From Geosiphon pyriformis (Eukaryota > Glomeromycota > Glomeromycetes > Archaeosporales > Geosiphonaceae): a stretch of 64,000 bases of DNA. This document shows, piece by piece, positions 24,060-36,114 of the stretch (positions are counted from its first letter, which is position 1; each line of letters begins with the position of its first letter). The DNA is taken from assembly GCA_016748015.1 (NCBI GenBank), contig JAAOMT010000515.1:355249-419248 (forward strand). The letters are read 5' to 3'. Below the pieces are notes generated by a model. That model was not told the DNA's origin, did no database searches, and worked only from the letters and a program-made list of their open reading frames with translations. A program made the position numbers and the translations under genes.

Positions 24060-27000
24060 CATTTAAACATATATATCACCAAAGAGGGATAAAACGTTCA
24101 AATAAAATTTTAATTTCAAAAAAAAGAAAAGCTGCGCATTGCTAAAAACATTCTAGACCAAAAAAATTTATCCCAATCATTTTTATTCAAAATAAATCAA
24201 AAATTAATTAATTATTTTCGATGGCGATTGAAAATAGTAAGGATAAATTAAACGGGATTCAAAGATCAGAAAATAATCAAATAAAAGATGCTAAAAAATA
24301 CTGGGTTATTCAAGAAAGTCTCATCTAATCATGATATTATAATAGAATCACATTCATTACAAACAATCCTCTCTCGATTATTCATCTTTGAAAAACAATG
24401 ATTCATCCTGCATTGTTTAATCTGTTAAATTATTATTATTATTATTATTTTTGACCACTGAACAGAATTTTTTTTTTTCTAATGGTATGATTGATAATAA
24501 ATCTTTTTTGATTCGGAATATTTATGGACAAGTCATGGGATTTAGAGTCATAACTCGTTGAAAATTTCTCATACTAAAAAAGAGCATTCGTAATATATCG
24601 ACGCCCAAAAACCGACGCGGGATTCCGAACCATTCTATTGGCGTTAATTTTTAACGCCATCAGCATTAATTTATTTGGGATTTTTGGACCAAAAGGGTTC
24701 GTACACAAAAAAAAATGTTTAATAATGATGAAATAAGCAAAGTGAAAATAAAAATTTTATGTTTTTTAAAAAGTCATCTTCGAGTAGAATTAAATATTTT
24801 TTCGTTATTAAAAAAAATAATAATATTATTAAAAGTTCACAAAGTATTTCCGTCCAAAAACGTCAGAAATTATCGAATATTAGGTTAGAGCTTATTAAAC
24901 AACTGTAATATTCATGCTCCCTATGTTGTCATAGAAGAAACAAAAGAAACCATACTATAAACCACCCTCCGAAAAAAAAGGCAACTTAATTTGGTTAATT
25001 TTTTTCAAAAAGCCCCGATTTTTAAACAATCTATATTATCTGTTATCTTGATTTTTAAATTTGAAGCTATTTTGATTTTGGGTCGATTATTCAGAAATTT
25101 CTCAAATTTCAATAAAATGAATATCGGGTTCGATTTTCCTGATTTTCACTAAAGAATCTAAGCCTTGTTCAAATAATTTATATAAGAGATCTTTATATCT
25201 CGTAAATCAAAAAGGGTCAAATTCAGCAAAATAGAAGATTCTATTTTGCTTTCTGGGGGGTGATGCAAAAAAAAAAAAACAGTCTATGTTAAATTATGGT
25301 TCTTTTTCATCCGGAGTAAAGTTAGAGACTTTGGATTTTAATACTTTATGAAAAGATAATGTATCTTGTGCGTCCTGTTTTTAAAATTAAAAATTTATTT
25401 TTATATTATTAAAATTTTTTTTACAAAAAAAGTTACTAGATTTTTAGTCACAGATGAAATTAAAAAATTCCTATAAAACAAAATTTTTAACTGATAAAAA
25501 TATAGCTAGCACTATAAGAGATTAATATTTATTTCGAATTTAAGAATTGTACCTCGTGCGCAATGAGAACTTTTAAAAAAAAAGCCCAAAAAAACTTTTG
25601 AGAAATCCACAAATATTTGAGATGTGTGTAAGTCAAGGGTTTTTGATTATCATGTTTTAACAATTGTTTTCTACTATTTTTGGAGAAAAATTTTAACTCT
25701 TTTAATTTTATGATAAAATCTTGATAAGAATATCAATATCAATATCAATATCAATATATATATATATATATATATAATGTATTATTATTTATAAATATTC
25801 AAAAAAATAATAGCATGAATTTAAAATTTTTTTAAAGATTTTCGAAATAAAATTCAAATTTCACAACATCTTTTTAGATCATATTAGGTTTAATTAGGTT
25901 ATTCTCTAAATTGGGAAATAAATTTATTCAAGTACATGTATAGTTGAAAATTTTAAAAATTAAATTTTTTATCATTTTTCTTTCTTAAAATGAATTTTTA
26001 AATAGTTTTTTTTTTTTTTATATCAAAACAACTACTTATTTCAGATAATTTAAAGAGAAACAAAAAGTTAATCACTTTTCTAGGCAAAAAGCTTGAAAAT
26101 TCGTATAAGCTTTTACTTTTTTTAAAAAAAACACTGTTGGAGTTGAACTAATTTTAACTTTTATTTATTTTTTTCTTTTTAAAAAATAAAAAATAAAAAA
26201 TAAAAAAAAGTAAATAAAACTAAGGAAAAATTAACCCTCTCTTTTAAGGATAAAAATACACTGCATGTACATGCATGTATAGATTATATTGGGAAAACTC
26301 GTTTCATTAAAGTGAATCGAAATTTTAAAAAGAAAAAAGAAAAAAAACTCTAGAACAATCCATCTTATCATGATTCTCGACGCGACTTTAGGATTATAAA
26401 GAACTGAACTTTAACTAGACCATTTCCTCTGGAACCTTCTTGCTTAAAATTATATGGAAAAGTTATTTATGTGATCAGAAAAATTCATGAGAATTCCCGA
26501 TAATAAAAAATTTCTGTCTCAACTTTTCGACTTACTTAGTGCGTTTGTAGCCATAAAAATCTACACTTTGCTTCTTCAGAGAGTATCTTAAAAAATTACT
26601 GTTGTTGTTTTTTTTTTGTTTTTTTTTAAAACAAATAAATAATCATGCCCTTTTTATTTTTGCTTGATTAGGATTTAAAAAATTTCTGCGCATTCTTTCA
26701 TTTTTTTCTTTCTCTCTTTAAAATCTCATTATTACTAGCTAAAAATCTCAACGTCGGGCATGTCCGTGGGGCTAACTTGAAATATTTGAAATTGGACGAG
26801 GATCATTTGTAGTTATAAAGGTTTATCACCAATTCCTTTCATATGGGATAAATTTTCACACTAATAACCTCCAAATCTCTGACATCAGATGAAAAGGGTT
26901 GATTTCTCCGCCAAAAAAAAAAAAAAAAAATACCAGGAGAAAAATAAACAAACATTCAGTGTTAATCAGAAACAAACAAAGATAATCCATTCGAAAATAC

Positions 27001-27410
27001 CCTGTAAATGGCAAGAATTTTTAAGAGATATCAAATAATAACAATTAAAATTTTATTGACATGAAACTTGTATTTTTTTAGTAATTTTAAATTTCAAAGA
27101 GAGAAAAAAGGTGAAAATTTTTTTAACTCCCAATTTCTTATCAAACGGGCTTGGCAACCTCAAGATCCCAAATAATTATTATAATTAATCTATTTTGAGG
27201 ATTTTTGACGCTAAATTTTTCTCCTTTATCCGGGAAAATTTTAGCCTTTGAATCTAAAAATTTTAGCATTTTATACGATGCATGATGATTCATATCAAAA
27301 ACATGCTATGATAAAATTATTTATTATCACATTTCAAATTCAATTAATGTTTGATATTAAATATAGATTTTCACAGCTAATCCTTTTTTTAATTCTATCA
27401 CCAATACTTG

Positions 27411-27411
27411 T

Positions 27412-27445
<34 letters not shown>

Positions 27446-27453
27446 TGTGTGTG
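27411..27453. repeat. (GT)n dinucleotide microsatellite
   Basis: About 20 GT units with one TC interruption. The Val/Cys-rich frame across it is an artefact. Confidence 0.95.
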
Positions 27454-28429
27454 GTTTTGAACTCAACAGCAAAAAAGTAAATTTTATTACGTTTTTTTCT
27501 TGGGATTATTATATTTTTGGAAAATTTTGATATGTTTTAATTGGTCGGTTAAATTTAAAACAAACCATTAAAAAATCTTATTCGTGAATGTCATCTCTCT
27601 CTTATTTTCATAATTAAAAAAAAAAAAGGATAAGTAATCAATAAAAAAAAGGCAAATATTTATTATTTTTATTTATTTATTAAATTAAAATTTTAGTGTG
27701 TAAATAAATAAAAATCTTGTATGTTCCTAAAAAAAAATATATATCTTTTAATCAAAAAAAAAAAAAAAAGGCATAATTTCATTCATGTATCAATATGATT
27801 AATTCAAAAGTGTGGCATTCATGAAAAAAGAAGCATACAACCCTTTGAATCATGTTTATTCAATTTTTACGCCAAAAAATTTGTGCCCAATTTTTTAACT
27901 TGGAAAACCTCGTTTAAACAATAATGCCCAAGCTATTCAAAGAGATATCAATAACATAATAACATCGAAACTTATTCATCTACCAACAAAGTAAGGGATA
28001 TACTATTTAGTGACACCACCATTAAAATGTATTTGAAAATTTTTTTTGGTCATTTTTGATCGACACAAAGCTTTTTTGCTTTGAATCGATTGCAGAAATT
28101 GCTGTCACCATACCTTGTTGTTTACATTTCAACTTTAATGTTACCTATATACCGCGTAGGCGAGATTTCTTTCTCTTCAATCAAGTCACAATTTAAAAAA
28201 AGAAATAATTTAAAAGGTTCATAAAAATAACCTTTTTAAAGATATCACAATCTCTAATATCGCGCCACTAAATTGGTTTGCTCAAAAAAGAGATCAATAT
28301 ATTAGTGATGCTTGGTGGTGATGATGATGATGATGATATTGATGATATTGATGATATTGAACATATTGATGATGATTATGGATAGTACCCAGTTGAGACG
28401 TTGAACGTGGGATGATGTAAATTGAAAAG

Positions 28430-28438
28430 TATATAAAG
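28430..28438 (+). promoter_or_regulatory. TATA-box candidate for the aquaporin gene
   Basis: TATATAAAG stands about 160 bp upstream of the aquaporin ATG, just after the GAT-rich tract. It is a good match to TATA consensus in a suitable place, but in such AT-rich DNA one match carries limited weight. Confidence 0.4.
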
Positions 28439-28600
28439 AGCATTTAAATCAGACGAGGAAAAATAAAAACTTCATTGCTTTTTTACTTTGATTTAAAAAC
28501 CAAAAAGAATAAAACTATTCAACTTCTACTTTTCTCAACATTATTTTTTCTTTCAATTAAATTTTGAATTCAGCTAAAAATAAAAAAAATCATTCAAAAA

Positions 28601-30100
28601 ATGACATCTCAAAACTTCACTCAAGAAAACAAATCAATTCAACCAATTCCACGCAGCTTCAGTAAATTCCGTTCCCAAGATAATTCTATTCCACCAACTA
28701 GTGAACGAATAGTCGATATTCCCAACTTCAAAGAAGATTTAAAGTATAACTATGATCGTCCAGTGAGCTGTGGGTCAACCAACAGTGGGGCAACATTAAT
28801 ACCCACTATCAATTCCCGATTTGCCGCTGCGAATTCTACCAATGATGACGCAATTCATATCGATATGCCTAAAAAAAAAACTAATGATTTACAAGATATT
28901 GAAATGTACTCGTTTGAAAACGACGAACCAAAGGAAGAGTATCTATCTCTACGAGAAATGTTTGATAAAAAAGAGCTTTTAAAAATTCATGTTTGGCGAC
29001 AAGCTTGTGCTGAATTTGTGGGCACTTTGTGTTTGGAATTTTGGATTGGTGCTGTCGTTGTTGGAACGCTGGTCTCTGAGTAAGTAGTAACGATCCATTT
29101 AATTTTGTGAGCTCTCGAATTGTGACAAGTGACTTTGCGAAAAATTTTTTAATTCTATCAGTTCGTGAAAATTCAACAATAAATTAATCAATCAATCAAT
29201 CAATCAATAAATAAATAAATAAATAAATAAATCCAAATCAATCCATCAAGAGAAACTAATTATTTGTGGCTTTGTTTAGTTTTACCCTCAAACCTTTCCT
29301 AATCGGATTTGGCCACTTACCGATCCTCACTCTCTTGATCTTAGTGATAGGACCGATATCAGGTATGAATGCTAGTTGGATGGGTTAGATTTGGACCTAT
29401 CCACAAAACACATGTAGATTAACATACCTTCCATATTCGGTGACTAGGTGCCCATATTAACCCTTTGTTCACTTTCGCGACAATGTTCACTCGTCTCATG
29501 TCCGTTCCTCGAGGTCTAGTCTACATCGCGTTTCAAATCGCTGGTGGTACAGTCGGTGCTCTATTGTTAAAAGCAGTCACTTCCTCCGACTATATTGAAA
29601 AAACAAACCTCGGCCTATGTAATTTCGATTCAAAAAAAATCAATGCGGGAGATGCAATGCTTGCTGAAGCAATTTTCGATTTTGGACTTCTTATGGTCTT
29701 ATTTTTGACTGCGTTTGATCCTTATTCCAAGAAAAATTTTTCACCAAAAGTTGCCGCGTTTATTATTGGATCTACCTTCGCTACCTTGGCATGGCTTAGT
29801 GGTGGGATTAATTCTGGGTGGGGTGGAGCTTCGTTGAACCCGGTGAAATGTTTTGCATATTCAGTAGCGCTTTCAGATTTTTCAGGTAAATTTAAAAGTC
29901 TCCAAAACATTTGAAAATTGCCCCACAGCTTACTTAAAATTCTTTAAACTAATTTAAACTTTCATATCACAGATCACTGGGCATTCTGGGTTGCACCACT
30001 CTTAGCATCTAGTGTCTACGCTCTAATTTACAACATTCTCGCGCCTTACGCACCATTGTCATCAACCAGATCTAGACGCAATAAGACTGTTCGCGCCTAA
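28601..30100 (+). CDS. Aquaporin-family channel with atypical NPL/NPV boxes and long N-terminus
   Basis: A MIP-family membrane channel. Exons 28601-29079, 29280-29362, 29448-29885 and 29973-30100 give 375 residues. About 130 hydrophilic residues precede the first helix, which starts near VWRQACAEFVGTLCLEFWIG. The two half-helix boxes are GAHINPLFTF (NPL, not NPA) and GASLNPVKCFA (NPV, not NPA). Lys follows the second box where most aquaporins have the selectivity-filter Arg. The final helix is DHWAFWVAPLLASSVYAL, with a short basic tail. The frame and all membrane segments look intact, so this is a functional-looking, divergent member. Altered NPA boxes occur in subfamilies that pass glycerol, H2O2 or other small solutes, but the substrate cannot be read from sequence. 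Confidence 0.88.
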
Positions 30101-33100
30101 TTCTTGTCAAATATTTAGATAATCTTGATTTGTTGCATAAATATGTATATATATACATGGTTATCATTAAACTTTTGTGTGACTGTATTTTGTATTTGTA
30201 AATATCTGTATTAGCTAACAAACATTTTTGAATATCAAAGTTTTTTGGTCTAGTACAGCTGGATAGTTTCTATTTGAACTTTCTTTTTCCTGTGTATTTT
30301 AGCGGTTAAAAAAAAAATTTTTTTTAAGTAGGTGAAAAAGCCGATGAATCTTTGACTAAAAATTACACAAATCTCAATATATTTTTATTTGTGGGGGACT
30401 GATGAATAAAAAAAAAAATTTTTCAGTTTTTAAATACAGGAGGGAGACTGTGAGTAACATATTGACAATAGAGATAAAGTTTAGAGTGTGTAACCATTGT
30501 TCTAAAAATATTCCCATTTTAGAAAAATCCGAGTAAGAAAGAATGGTCATAATAAATTTAATTTAAATAGTTTTTCTATCACTCTTTGTTTCCTTTTGAA
30601 AAAAATTTTAAATTCAAAGATATGTTGAAATTATTTCTTTTTAAGAAACTTAAAATTTGGTTAAACTTTAATAAAATTAAAAACTCTTTGAGTACGCACA
30701 TTTCATAGATGACATGTAGATCAGAAAGTTTTTTTTCGTACATATATAACCCTCACACGTGCCATCTTTGAGTGGGAATGATCTAATGTTTGAGTTCATA
30801 TCACTTCCAATTTTTTGATGAGAACAGGGAATTCTGCAAGAAAAATTAAATTTTTTAATTTCTTATGAATGCGTCCATCCATTGAATAATGGCCGTTTTT
30901 TAATTATAAATAAATAGGATATTTAGAAAGTTTGTAGTTCTTGACTATTTTTACCGCTAATCAAAAAAAGACAATTGATCGTTTTAGAAGTGAGATTTGC
31001 CCTTCTATTTCTTTTTAAAGTTTTAACCTTATTTCGTTTAAAGATATACAATTGACTCATTTTTTAATAAAATAAACAAGAATTTTTTGTTAATTTCATT
31101 TACCCTTTTATGATTATTTTCGTTGTTATTGTTATTGTTATTGTTATTGTTATTGTTATTGATATTGTTATTGTTATTGTTGTTGTTGTTGTTGTTTGAT
31201 CATTGTTCAAGTGAACCTCACCTATTACATCTACAATCGAACATGTCTAAGATAAAAAATAGCGGGTAAATATATTTTAGGTTAATCACATCAAGGATTT
31301 TTATTCAATTTTTAGCAAAGTAGTTTTATTTTATTTATTTAGAACACACAAGTAACTGGCCAACACATTACAGATGACCTCAATGGGTATCGGGAATAGA
31401 ATTATAAACGACTATCGTCCATTCTACAAACGATGACAATAGGTTTTAAAAAAGGAGAACCATCAAAGATTAAGATCAGAATTTTTAATTAATCACTGTG
31501 ATCCTGCAATCTTGTACATGCAAAACCCCCCCTCCCCCAACTAATCGAAAATGACAATTTTAATTTAACAAGTTTCGCATGAAATTGTGTATCTGAAAAG
31601 GTCACAAAATTCACGATTGATTCAAAAAAAAAAAAAAAAATCTTTTCTATAAAATGCATGATTATAAGTTTTTCCTGACTTTATTAAGTTTATATGGTAA
31701 TCAATTGTATTTTAGTTGACAAGCTGGGTTCTTTGTGAAATGAATTTTAGAAAAAATTGTACAAACATAATAAAGTTTTAAAAAAATTTAAAATTTTTCA
31801 GGTGTTCTTTTTGGGATCAATTTTTAGATTAGGAAATTCTGATGGAAGAGGGTCAACGTAAAATAAGTTAGAAATTTTTTTTTTCTTTCGACTTTTTACG
31901 TTTGCATTATCAAGTATTACTCTCATCTTAAATCTATTTGTAAACTTTCCTATAGTGTGTTTGCTTTTTATTTCTTTTTAGAAAGTTATCAAAGTTTGAG
32001 ATTGGGAGTAACATTGATTTGATATTGATTAACGAACTTAATTCGTTGTTTAAAGGGGTTAGCCACACTTATATCCTTTTTTTAAAAGAAGATATTTTCG
32101 GAAGATTTTGTCAATCAGCCAAAAAAAAATTATTATTAAAAAAATTAAAATTAAAATTATAGAAATTGATTTTCTAAAATTCAGACATAAAACAATTTTT
32201 TAAAATTACACTAAATCAAAACTTTTGAATTTGAAAAATACAGATTTCTGTTATTTATTCTTTGAAATCTAAGCTTATAAATAGGTGTTTACGTATTTTG
32301 CAAAGTATTTTTAATTTAAATCGAAAAAAAAAACATTAAATAAGTTTTCCAATTTTTCCGTATCCTAGATCATATTAATAAATTTAAAAATTTTCTCAGA
32401 TTCCAATGAATATTAGTTAAATTTGGGGTATTTCATTTTAATCCTTACAGAGATTTTTAAATATAAATGTATTAAGTTGCATAGCATCTTCTATGCTTTA
32501 TTGTTTGCTATTCGTATATTTTAAACATTGAAAAAATTTTAAACTATATAGGTGAAGTAGTTTATCAACAAATATTTATTTTTAATGATGAGAAGGAATC
32601 TTTTATCTTAATAATATGATATTTATAATTGATCCCCGCATATGATTTTATTTTCTGATAGATTTTATCTGAGTGACGTATCTGGATGATAATTTACCCT
32701 TTTTTTAAATATTATTCTCTTGGCCGTGGGGATATATACTTTATAAATACGATCAACGAGAGTATTTACAAAGTTGAGTTTCTTTTTTGCATCGTTAAAA
32801 CATAAAATTTTTTTTATTTGAATGCAATATCTTACAAATAATGGTTACTAATTCAAATCATCAGAGGATATACTTTAGTTATATCAGGAGAAGGAGCTTT
32901 TGGATCAAATTTTCTAAGTAGCGCTGAAGTTACTCTTTTTTTTTAAAAAAAAAAAAAAAATTAGCCTTCAAGCAGTTCTTAACTTAAATAGAGTTTAGGC
33001 GGTTGCTATCATATTTTAGGATGCAATAATTTTTATAAAGATCAATTGAAGTTATAAAGGACTTGAAATAATATTACTTCATTTTGTTAAGAATTTGTTA

Positions 33101-33420
33101 ATTTCTGGCATACTCAAAGATATATAATGTTTTTTGAACTTGAAAATTTGAAGAGCTGATTTTTTTACAAATTTTGTCTCTACAATTTTTTCAAACCTTT
33201 ATTAAGGAACCTTTTTTCCTAATCTACTCCCACGCCTTTTTCAATCATCTCCATTTTGTTTGTGACTTGAAATTAACTTTATAATTTTAAAATTGTACAC
33301 AACTGCATCTAATTATTCAGATGCTAAAAATTTGTAGCTTGAATTTGTAGTTATAACAGCAAAGTCTAAAAATTTATTGAAATTTAAACCAACCAAAGCT
33401 TGAATCAATATTTACCATTG
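30101..33420. other. 3.3-kb intergenic region
   Basis: No gene recognised. It holds a (TTATTG)n/(TTG)n tract at about 31123-31198, poly-A/T runs and a TATA-like stretch near 32735-32760 with no following coding exon that I could support. Confidence 0.5.
31123..31198. repeat. (TTATTG)n / (TTG)n repeat
   Basis: Hexanucleotide units with occasional substitutions, ending in pure TTG units. Confidence 0.9.
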
Positions 33421-33422
33421 TA

Positions 33423-33540
33423 TTTATGTATCTATGTATCTATGTATGTATGTATGTATGTATGTATGTATGTATGTATGTATGTATGTATGTATGTATG
33501 TATGTATGTATGTATGTATGCATGTATGTATGCATGTATG
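33423..33540. repeat. (TATG)n microsatellite, left part
   Basis: Nearly 30 TATG units with a few TATC and CATG variants. It stops exactly at the left end of the Tc1 element and resumes after the element's right end at about 34981-35021, so one tract seems to have been split by insertion. A Met/Tyr/Val/Cys frame across it is not a gene. Confidence 0.95.
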
Positions 33541-33542
33541 TA

Positions 33543-34897
33543 CAGAGGGGTATAAAAAGTATTGGACACTTAATATAATATATAAAAAAGGCTATATATT
33601 GAAATACCATTACCAATTTAAGCCATAATTTTTTTTATAATTACTTATAGTTATAATCTACAAATCAACATAAATCGCGTCCTTGTAAAACACAACAGTG
33701 GATCATACGCGTATTTATAAAATATCAAACATTCTTGTCGTGAAAAAATTTACCGCATCAAATGTGTCTTAGAAAAGAACTTTCTGAATACCAAAAAGGA
33801 GGGATTATTTCAGCAAAAAAGTTAGGACATACAAATAGTAAGATTTCAACGACTATTGGATGTTCACGTTCTTCTGTAATACGTGTATGGAAGTCATACG
33901 AGCTAAAAAAACTTCCTAAAAAACGAACGGGCCGACCACAAATTCTTGACAAACGCGCACGTGAACAACTCAAATATTCAATAATGGAGAATAAAGAAAC
34001 CCGCCGCCAAACTCTTTCTCAAATACGATTGAATTTTATTAAAGATACCAACAAATCTATTTCTATACAAACTATTCGAAATGGATTAGCTCAAGAAGGA
34101 CTTCGCTCGTGCATTCCTCGTCTCAAGCCATTAATTTCCAAATCAAATAAAGAAAAACGTTTACAATGGGCTCGTACTTATGAAAATTGGACAGTAGAAG
34201 ATTTTAAACGAGTTGTTTGGTCAGATGAATCTACATATACACAATTTAGGACTACAGGATTTGGACGTGTATGGCGTAAACCTTCCGAAGAGTTTCATAA
34301 GGATTGTATTGCAGCCACAGTTAGAAAAAGCTTTGGTCGCATGTTTTGGGGATGTTTTTCATGGGTTGGTTTGGGTCCTTTAGTTCCTTTGGTTGGTCAT
34401 ATTACTGGAGTTATACACCGCGAAACCTTGGTTAATTATGCAATTCCTACAGTAAAACTTCATGCAAAAAAAACTAAAAAAAAGTTTTTTTTTCAGGAAG
34501 ACAATGCACCAATTCACACATCAAAAGTCGCGCGTTCTTTTCTTACCTCTTCAAATGTTGAATTACTTCCTTGGCCAGCACAAAGTCCTGATATTACTCC
34601 AATAGAAAATCTTTGGTCATATATTGAAGTTAAAATTCGTCAACGTAATTCACAACCCTCAAATATTGTACAATTGGAACAGTGGGTTAAGGAAGAATGG
34701 GATGCGATACCTGTAAATTACTATCGTAATTTGATCAAGTCTATGCCACGTCGAGTTCAAGCTATTCTTGAAGCAAATGGGGGTCAAACAAAATACTAAC
34801 ATGTATTTTAATATAAAAAAAAAAAATTAACGATTCATAAGTTAGTTCTTTTATATAACATATTATAAAAGTGTCCAATACTTTTTATACCCCCCTG
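33543..34897 (+). mobile_element. Tc1/mariner element, apparently intact
   Basis: A 1355-bp DNA transposon with terminal inverted repeats of about 29 bp (CAGAGGGGTATAAAAAGTAT at the left end; the right end is its complement with one mismatch in the span). It is flanked by TA at 33541-33542 and 34898-34899, the expected target duplication. It carries one uninterrupted transposase gene. The right end is followed by a second, 84-bp-spaced copy of itself. Confidence 0.93.
33762..34799 (+). CDS. Tc1-family transposase, D-D-E triad intact
   Basis: A 345-residue uninterrupted transposase. The N-terminus has a paired-type helix-turn-helix (KKLGHTNSKISTTIGCSRSS) and a GRPQIL hinge motif. The catalytic core shows VVWSDESTY (first Asp), FFQEDNAPIHTSK (second Asp) and SPDITPIENLWSYIE, placing the Glu 34 residues after the second Asp, the D-D34-E pattern of Tc1. 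W-G-x-F-S-W precedes the second Asp. There are no stops or frameshifts, so recent activity is plausible. It catalyses cut-and-paste transposition into TA sites. Confidence 0.95.
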   Translation: MCLRKELSEYQKGGIISAKKLGHTNSKISTTIGCSRSSVIRVWKSYELKKLPKKRTGRPQILDKRAREQLKYSIMENKETRRQTLSQIRLNFIKDTNKSISIQTIRNGLAQEGLRSCIPRLKPLISKSNKEKRLQWARTYENWTVEDFKRVVWSDESTYTQFRTTGFGRVWRKPSEEFHKDCIAATVRKSFGRMFWGCFSWVGLGPLVPLVGHITGVIHRETLVNYAIPTVKLHAKKTKKKFFFQEDNAPIHTSKVARSFLTSSNVELLPWPAQSPDITPIENLWSYIEVKIRQRNSQPSNIVQLEQWVKEEWDAIPVNYYRNLIKSMPRRVQAILEANGGQTKY

Positions 34898-34980
34898 TAA
34901 TAATAAAAAATTAACGATTCATAAGTTAGTTCTTTTATATAACATATTATAAAAGTGTCCAATATTTTTTATACCCCCCT
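34821..34980. repeat. Tandem duplication of the Tc1 right end
   Basis: The last ~77 bp of the element (from ATTAACGATTCATAAG to the terminal C run) occur twice, with a period of 84 bp. The outer copy differs by one substitution in the inverted repeat and lacks the last TG before TA. The outer copy then abuts TATG repeats. Confidence 0.9.
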
Positions 34981-35021
34981 ATATGTATGTATGTATGTAT
35001 ATATGTATGCATGTATGTATA

Positions 35022-35600
35022 CATTACTCTCAAAAAGTAACGCCCGCCTCAAAATTTTAACACAGAAATTCTGATACATTTTCCCGATTTATTTCATTTT
35101 TCACAATTTATACAGGTAATTGGCATTGAGACAATAATCTCTTCGAGAGCAGAGGTATGGAATTTCTCCCATTCCTCCTTTAACGTAGTCTTAAGTTCGA
35201 CCACAGACTTCAGAAAAACTTTACGTTTTTGGATATTGTCTTTTAACAGCTTTCAGGCCCTGGTGAATTTACTGACATTTTGATAGTAGTAATTTTATTT
35301 CCCGTTAACCATTTTTCGATTTTTCTCGCAGTATGATCAACGCGTTATCTAGCATTTATTTTTGTATTCATTATTAAATATTAATGATTCTTTTAATGCA
35401 ACAACGAAACGTCTGCTAAAAATTATAAAAAATTTTCATTTTTTCCCCGTTGTTTATATTTGACAATAAAGCGGCGTAGCTTATGTGGTCACGTCCAAGC
35501 ATTTGGACCATTTTGAGCAACATTTATGGTTTACGTGTATCCCAGAATTTTCCCTTTTTTTTTTAATATCGTTTAGCTGTGTACGAATGAACGTCATTTT
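35022..35600 (-). mobile_element. Degenerate second Tc1/mariner relic
   Basis: Immediately after the TATG tract a TA is followed by CATTACTCTCAAAAAGTAAC, a Tc1-type terminal repeat unlike that of the intact element. On the minus strand, 35219-35094 reads VVELKTTLKEEWEKF, then EEIIVSMPITCINCEK and a stop, which is the conserved Tc1 transposase C-terminus. Further into the relic (towards 35600) only frame-broken pieces can be seen, and no partner terminal repeat was found. It is not capable of coding. Confidence 0.7.
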
Positions 35601-36114
35601 TACATAACGATATTATAATGTTGCCGAGCTGTTTGTTTGTTTGTTTGTTTGCCAAAAAAAAAAGGGAGAAATTTTTTTTCAAGGGTGACTGTATATAAAG
35701 AATTACATCAAGTGCTAATGATTATTATCTGAATAGCCTTTTCTAACAGTTTAATAAAAAAATTAATCGACCCTTAAAATGAAAATGTTTACTTGAAAGA
35801 TTTGTTGTCATGATAGTCAAATACGACTAATAAGACAATTATAGTTACTTGAAAAATCGCAAGAAAAACAAAAAGTAAAGTAAGAAAATTGACAAAAAGT
35901 TACCCCCTCTGGTTAAATTTTCCCGGATAAATAGCAATTCCCTAAACAGCTAGAGGCAGTATATCCGTTTTGTTTGTCTTTATTTTTCCTGAGATCAGTT
36001 CCTCATTAGCCAAGTGTTGAAATATTTTTGATACAATCGAATATCTTACTTTTTGTCTCCACTCTGGTCTTTTAAAGTTAAATTAAATCATCCAATTATA
36101 GTTTTTTACCTAAA
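35601..36114. other. Intergenic
   Basis: AT-rich DNA with (TTTG)n at about 35629-35650 and the presumed promoter of the DJ-1/PfpI gene. The far end of the Tc1 relic is not recognisable. Confidence 0.45.

Larger units (their letters stand above)
20771..28600. other. 7.8-kb gene desert with microsatellites
   Basis: No gene or coding exon was recognised on either strand. It contains (TTA)n at 22757-22802, a mixed AAC/AAT tract at 23321-23403, (ATA)n at 24004-24058, ATATCA units running into (TA)n at 25729-25777, and (GT)n at 27411-27453. A small GC-richer spot at 24600-24660 carries a 9-bp-arm palindrome. GATGAT units at 28317-28380 lie in the aquaporin promoter region. Confidence 0.5.

Noticed and set aside
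33434-33628. Open frame rich in Met-Tyr-Val-Cys
   Set aside because: It is the translation of the (TATG)n microsatellite and runs into the transposon end.
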